The translations under genes were made by a program, and so were the position numbers. 41,843 bases of DNA, taken from NCBI GenBank assembly GCA_900696535.1, contig CAADGM010000254.1, positions 1 through 41,843 on the forward strand, given 5' to 3'. The notes under the pieces were generated by a model, which saw only the letters and a program-made list of their open reading frames with translations, was not told the origin of the DNA and ran no database searches. Source of the DNA: an uncultured Planctomycetota bacterium. GTDB taxonomy: Bacteria > Planctomycetota > Phycisphaerae > UBA1845 > Fen-1342. Positions 39,622 through 41,843 of this stretch are shown one piece after another (within the stretch, counting starts at the first letter, position 1; every line of letters starts with the position of its first letter).

Positions 39622-39784
39622 GCGGCCGCGCCTGGGAGTCGGACTCGCTCGCGCGCGTCTGTGCCAGCCGTGCGAGCATGACGCGGATATCGCGCGCGCC
39701 GCGGATGGCCACGTAAACCGTGACGGTGGCGTACCAGGCCAGGCAGGCCAACGTCAGCAGCCACCAGAACCAGGGCTGTTTCAT
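39599..39784 (-). CDS. Small membrane protein coupled to the sodium:solute symporter
   Basis: A 61-residue protein starting MKQPWFWWLLTLACLAWYATVTVYVAIRG, one membrane helix, followed by the charged stretch ARDIRVMLARLAQTRASESDS. Its ATG at 39784 overlaps the symporter stop by 4 bp (TCAT on the plus strand at 39781-39784), the coupling expected for a partner subunit. The frame continues open far upstream, antiparallel in phase to the symporter, but that part is a shadow and lacks family character. Small accessory proteins are known next to SSS-family symporters; the assignment here rests on coupling and topology. The end overlaps the aminopeptidase gene on the other strand by 23 bp. Confidence 0.75.
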   Translation of the reverse strand: MKQPWFWWLLTLACLAWYATVTVYVAIRGARDIRVMLARLAQTRASESDSQARPPTSGSRG

Positions 39785-41346
39785 CGCGCCGCCTCCCGCG
39801 CCGCGGTCGGCTTGAGCAGGGAGCCCACGATCATCGCCACCCACACGCAGGCGTACGTCAGGATGTTGACCATCCAGTCGCCCAGGTAGTGCTTGGCCAT
39901 GCCGACCTCCCGCACTGCGTCGGCCGCCTCGACCTCGACCTTCGCGAACAGGTCCAGCGAGAGCGCCGCGACCGGCAGCGCGGCCCCGACCACGATCGCC
40001 GCGATCGCGCCCCAGTTGTTGGCCCGCTTCCAGTAGCAGCAGGCCACCAGCAGCGTCGACATGGATGCGAGGTAGATCGTGCCGGTCGTCTGGAGGTACG
40101 CCCACAGGTCGCCTTCCAGCTTGTACCACAGCCCCCAGAACAGCAGGAACACCCCGATACAGGCCACGATGAAGCGATTGACCAGGATGCCGCGGCGCTC
40201 GGACCACGGCTTGCGTCGCCGGAACGGGGCCAGGATGTCGTTGTAGATCACGCCGCCCCACGTCAGCATGTACGAGGAGTCCGTTGACATCTCCGCCGCG
40301 AGCATCGCGGCTACGAGGATGCCCATCAGCCCGAGAGGCACGAGCTGGCTGACCAGCAGCGGCATGGCGTAGAGCGTGCCGGGGTCGCCAGGGTGCCCCA
40401 GGGCCGCGGCCGTGCCCGCCAGACGGGCATCGCTCAGGGCCGGCGCGGCCAGGGCGGCCATCGCCCACAGCCCCGGCAGAATCCAGCGGCAGACGAAGAA
40501 GAACGCGGTGCCAGTGTAGACGCGGCGGCCGGTGCGGCTGTCGCGGGCCGCCAGCACGCGCGAGATGACGGTTTGCCAAGTGAGCACGGCGGCGGCGCTG
40601 GTGAGGGTTTGCGCGACGACGTAGTCCCAGCCGAGCTCGGGGTGGATGAAGGGGTTGAAGCCCGCCGGGCCGTGCCGGGCGTCGACAGCCTGCACGATGG
40701 AGTCCCAACCGACCTGGCTGAGGACGAGCAGCGTGACGGCGATGAGGCCGACGCTCATGACGACGAACTGGAGGAAGTCGGTTACCAGCACCGAGAGCAT
40801 GCCGCCGAGGACGGTGTACGTCGCGACGGCGAGCAGCAGCACGCTCATGACGATCTTGATCGTCAGGTCGGCGGACTGGAGGTCGAGCCCGCAGCACACG
40901 ATCAGGAACTCACCCCCGACCCGCAGGAACACGCCCATGTTCAGCAGGCCGCCCAGAACGATCACCACGCCCGCCAGCCAGCGCACTGTCGCCCCATAGC
41001 GGTGCTCGAACAGCTCTGGAATGGTCATCACGCCGGCTTCGCGCAACGGCTTGATCCCGAAGCCCGTGATGCCGATGACCGCCATCACGATCGCGTTGGT
41101 GATGCCCGGCGTGGCCCCGGCGAAGCCGTACTTGTAGCCCGCCTGCGCCGTGTACATGCAGGTGACGATGCCGAACTCGGTCGCCGCGAGCGAGGCGATG
41201 CCCAGGTAGATGTTCATCTCGCGGCCGGCGACGAGGAAGTGCTCGACCCGCCCCACGTAGCGCCGGACCATGATCCCCGCTACCATCGTTGCCAGCAGGT
41301 AGAGACCGACGATGCTGCCGTCGAGTGCCCAGTTGAAGTTCGACAT
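39781..41346 (-). CDS. Sodium:solute symporter (SSS) family transporter
   Basis: A 521-residue inner-membrane protein with about 13 helices. The ATG at 41346 gives the usual beginning (NFNWALDGSIVGLYLLATMVAGIMVRRYVGRVEHFLVAGREM). Typical SSS segments follow: GIASLAATEFGIVTCMYTAQAGYKYGFAG, GVMTIPELFEHRYG, AVATYTVLGGMLSVLVTDFLQFVVM, WQTVISRVLAARDSRTGRR, LAAEMSTDSSYMLTWGGVIYNDI, and RRGILVNRFIVACIGVFLLFWGLW. The substrate (sugar, amino acid, carboxylate or other) cannot be told. The open frame upstream to 41637 overlaps the promoter of the divergent glycosyltransferase gene and is not family-like. It is followed by the 61-residue partner gene. Confidence 0.93.
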   Translation of the reverse strand: MSNFNWALDGSIVGLYLLATMVAGIMVRRYVGRVEHFLVAGREMNIYLGIASLAATEFGIVTCMYTAQAGYKYGFAGATPGITNAIVMAVIGITGFGIKPLREAGVMTIPELFEHRYGATVRWLAGVVIVLGGLLNMGVFLRVGGEFLIVCCGLDLQSADLTIKIVMSVLLLAVATYTVLGGMLSVLVTDFLQFVVMSVGLIAVTLLVLSQVGWDSIVQAVDARHGPAGFNPFIHPELGWDYVVAQTLTSAAAVLTWQTVISRVLAARDSRTGRRVYTGTAFFFVCRWILPGLWAMAALAAPALSDARLAGTAAALGHPGDPGTLYAMPLLVSQLVPLGLMGILVAAMLAAEMSTDSSYMLTWGGVIYNDILAPFRRRKPWSERRGILVNRFIVACIGVFLLFWGLWYKLEGDLWAYLQTTGTIYLASMSTLLVACCYWKRANNWGAIAAIVVGAALPVAALSLDLFAKVEVEAADAVREVGMAKHYLGDWMVNILTYACVWVAMIVGSLLKPTAAREAAR

Positions 41347-41492
41347 GCGGCGTTTCCCGCGCAGCGAGCGATGGCGGACGGGCGACTGGCGGGTCTTATA
41401 CCCGACGCGGGCCCGTCGTGCGCCCCTGCCGCGGTGAGTGGTGCGGCGGACGGCGCGACAGCGGCGGCTGCCGAGACGATCCTCCGTCCGTG

Positions 41493-41520
41493 TTGACAAT
41501 CGACTTCGGTCGGAAAGAAT
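41493..41520 (+). promoter_or_regulatory. Promoter of the glycosyltransferase gene
   Basis: A perfect TTGACA (41493-41498), 16 bases, AAGAAT (41515-41520, 4/6). The leader to GTG 41631 would be about 105 nt. The same gap (41347-41630) must also hold the symporter promoter on the minus strand, which was not recognised. Confidence 0.5.
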
Positions 41521-41630
41521 CAGCCGTGCTTGGGCGGGCCTGCCCGCGAGCACGAAGAGACCCGTTCCCGGACCCCACCAGACTGCCGTTTGGCCCCCGG
41601 GATGCCCCTGCTGCCCCCCTGGGAGCTGCC

Positions 41631-41843
41631 GTGACACGATTCCTGGTCGCCATACCGGTCTTCAATGAGGAGCGTTACGTGCGGGGCGTGGTCGGCGCCG
41701 TGCGGCGTCACGCGCGGCATGTGCTCGTCGTGGACGACGGATCGAGCGATCGGACGCCGGAGATCCTGGCCGAGCTGGGCGGCGTGCACGTGATTCGGCA
41801 CGGGCGGAATCGCGGCTACGGGCAGAGCATGATCGACGCGATC
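41631..41843 (+). CDS. Family 2 glycosyltransferase, N-terminal part (partial)
   Basis: The frame starts at GTG 41631, with GGAG about 7 bases upstream, and runs off the window after 71 residues. The beginning is diagnostic of GT-A fold family 2 enzymes: RFLVAIPVFNEERYVRGVV, VLVVDDGSSDRTPEIL (the nucleotide-sugar binding Asp pair), and RHGRNRGYGQSMIDAI. Such enzymes move a sugar from a nucleotide sugar to a lipid carrier, polysaccharide or protein; dolichyl/undecaprenyl-phosphate sugar synthases share this pattern. The acceptor cannot be told from this part. Confidence 0.88.
   Translation, partial: MTRFLVAIPVFNEERYVRGVVGAVRRHARHVLVVDDGSSDRTPEILAELGGVHVIRHGRNRGYGQSMIDAI

Noticed and set aside
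39785-40897. Upstream continuation of the 61-residue gene's frame to 40897
   Set aside because: Out of phase with the symporter and Arg/Gly-rich; only the last 61 residues look like a protein.

Overview
The window is GC-rich and almost fully coding. The genes are bacterial and together suggest a Gram-negative (lipid A-making), heterotrophic member of the Planctomycetota or a close relative, perhaps a Phycisphaerae-like lineage. The pointers are lpxK, uppS and cdsA; a stand-alone CoaC decarboxylase beside gmk and rpoZ; a GldA/GldF/GldG plus DUF4340 ABC cluster; pyruvoyl-dependent arginine decarboxylase with agmatinase; GatB; and many short hairpin repeats between genes. The lineage is an inference from gene content, not from a marker-gene tree.

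Layout. 1-1.1 kb: the 3' end of a beta-propeller phytase-like gene faces a tRNA-Glu(CTC) gene that has its own promoter and terminator; between them lie seven hairpin repeats. 1.1-5.6 kb (minus strand): acs, an OFA-type MFS transporter and a secreted endonuclease/exonuclease/phosphatase-fold protein that has lost its catalytic residues. 6.0-10.6 kb (plus): gatB with an internal low-complexity insertion, then two tandem paralogous MFS transporters. 10.7-17.2 kb (plus): a four-gene Gld-like ABC export or cell-surface cluster behind a sigma70-like promoter. 17.2-22.3 kb: an EamA transporter (minus), dtd (plus), then purA-uppS-cdsA (minus). 22.4-25.1 kb (plus): lpxK, an uncharacterised conserved gene with a TTG start, and a small coiled-coil membrane protein.

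25.1-26.3 kb is the only long gene-free stretch. It holds 84-bp tandem repeats and a roughly 230-bp direct duplication. 26.3-30.2 kb: a WrbA-like flavoprotein (plus), then a tightly packed minus-strand operon (TIM-barrel isomerase, homocysteine methyltransferase, gmk, rpoZ, coaC) in which three junctions are 4-bp stop/start overlaps. 30.5-32.2 kb (plus): pdaD and speB behind a near-consensus promoter make putrescine from arginine. 32.2-34.7 kb (minus): a secreted retropepsin-like protease and a secreted alpha/beta hydrolase. 34.9-36.9 kb (plus): an ECF sigma factor, its probable anti-sigma partner with a Cys-rich outer domain, and an MgtC-like protein. 37.1-38.3 kb (minus): a PilZ protein with degenerate receiver and Hpt domains. 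38.5-41.8 kb: an M29 aminopeptidase (plus), a sodium:solute symporter with a coupled 61-residue membrane protein (minus), and the start of a family 2 glycosyltransferase (plus).

The points most worth a second look are the GNRA-capped hairpin family at 541-805, the catalytically dead EEP protein, the PilZ/pseudo-REC/pseudo-Hpt protein, the hidden symporter partner peptide, the repeat-dense 25-26 kb region and the uncharacterised gene at 23554. No CRISPR array, insertion sequence, prophage or recognised defence system was seen.
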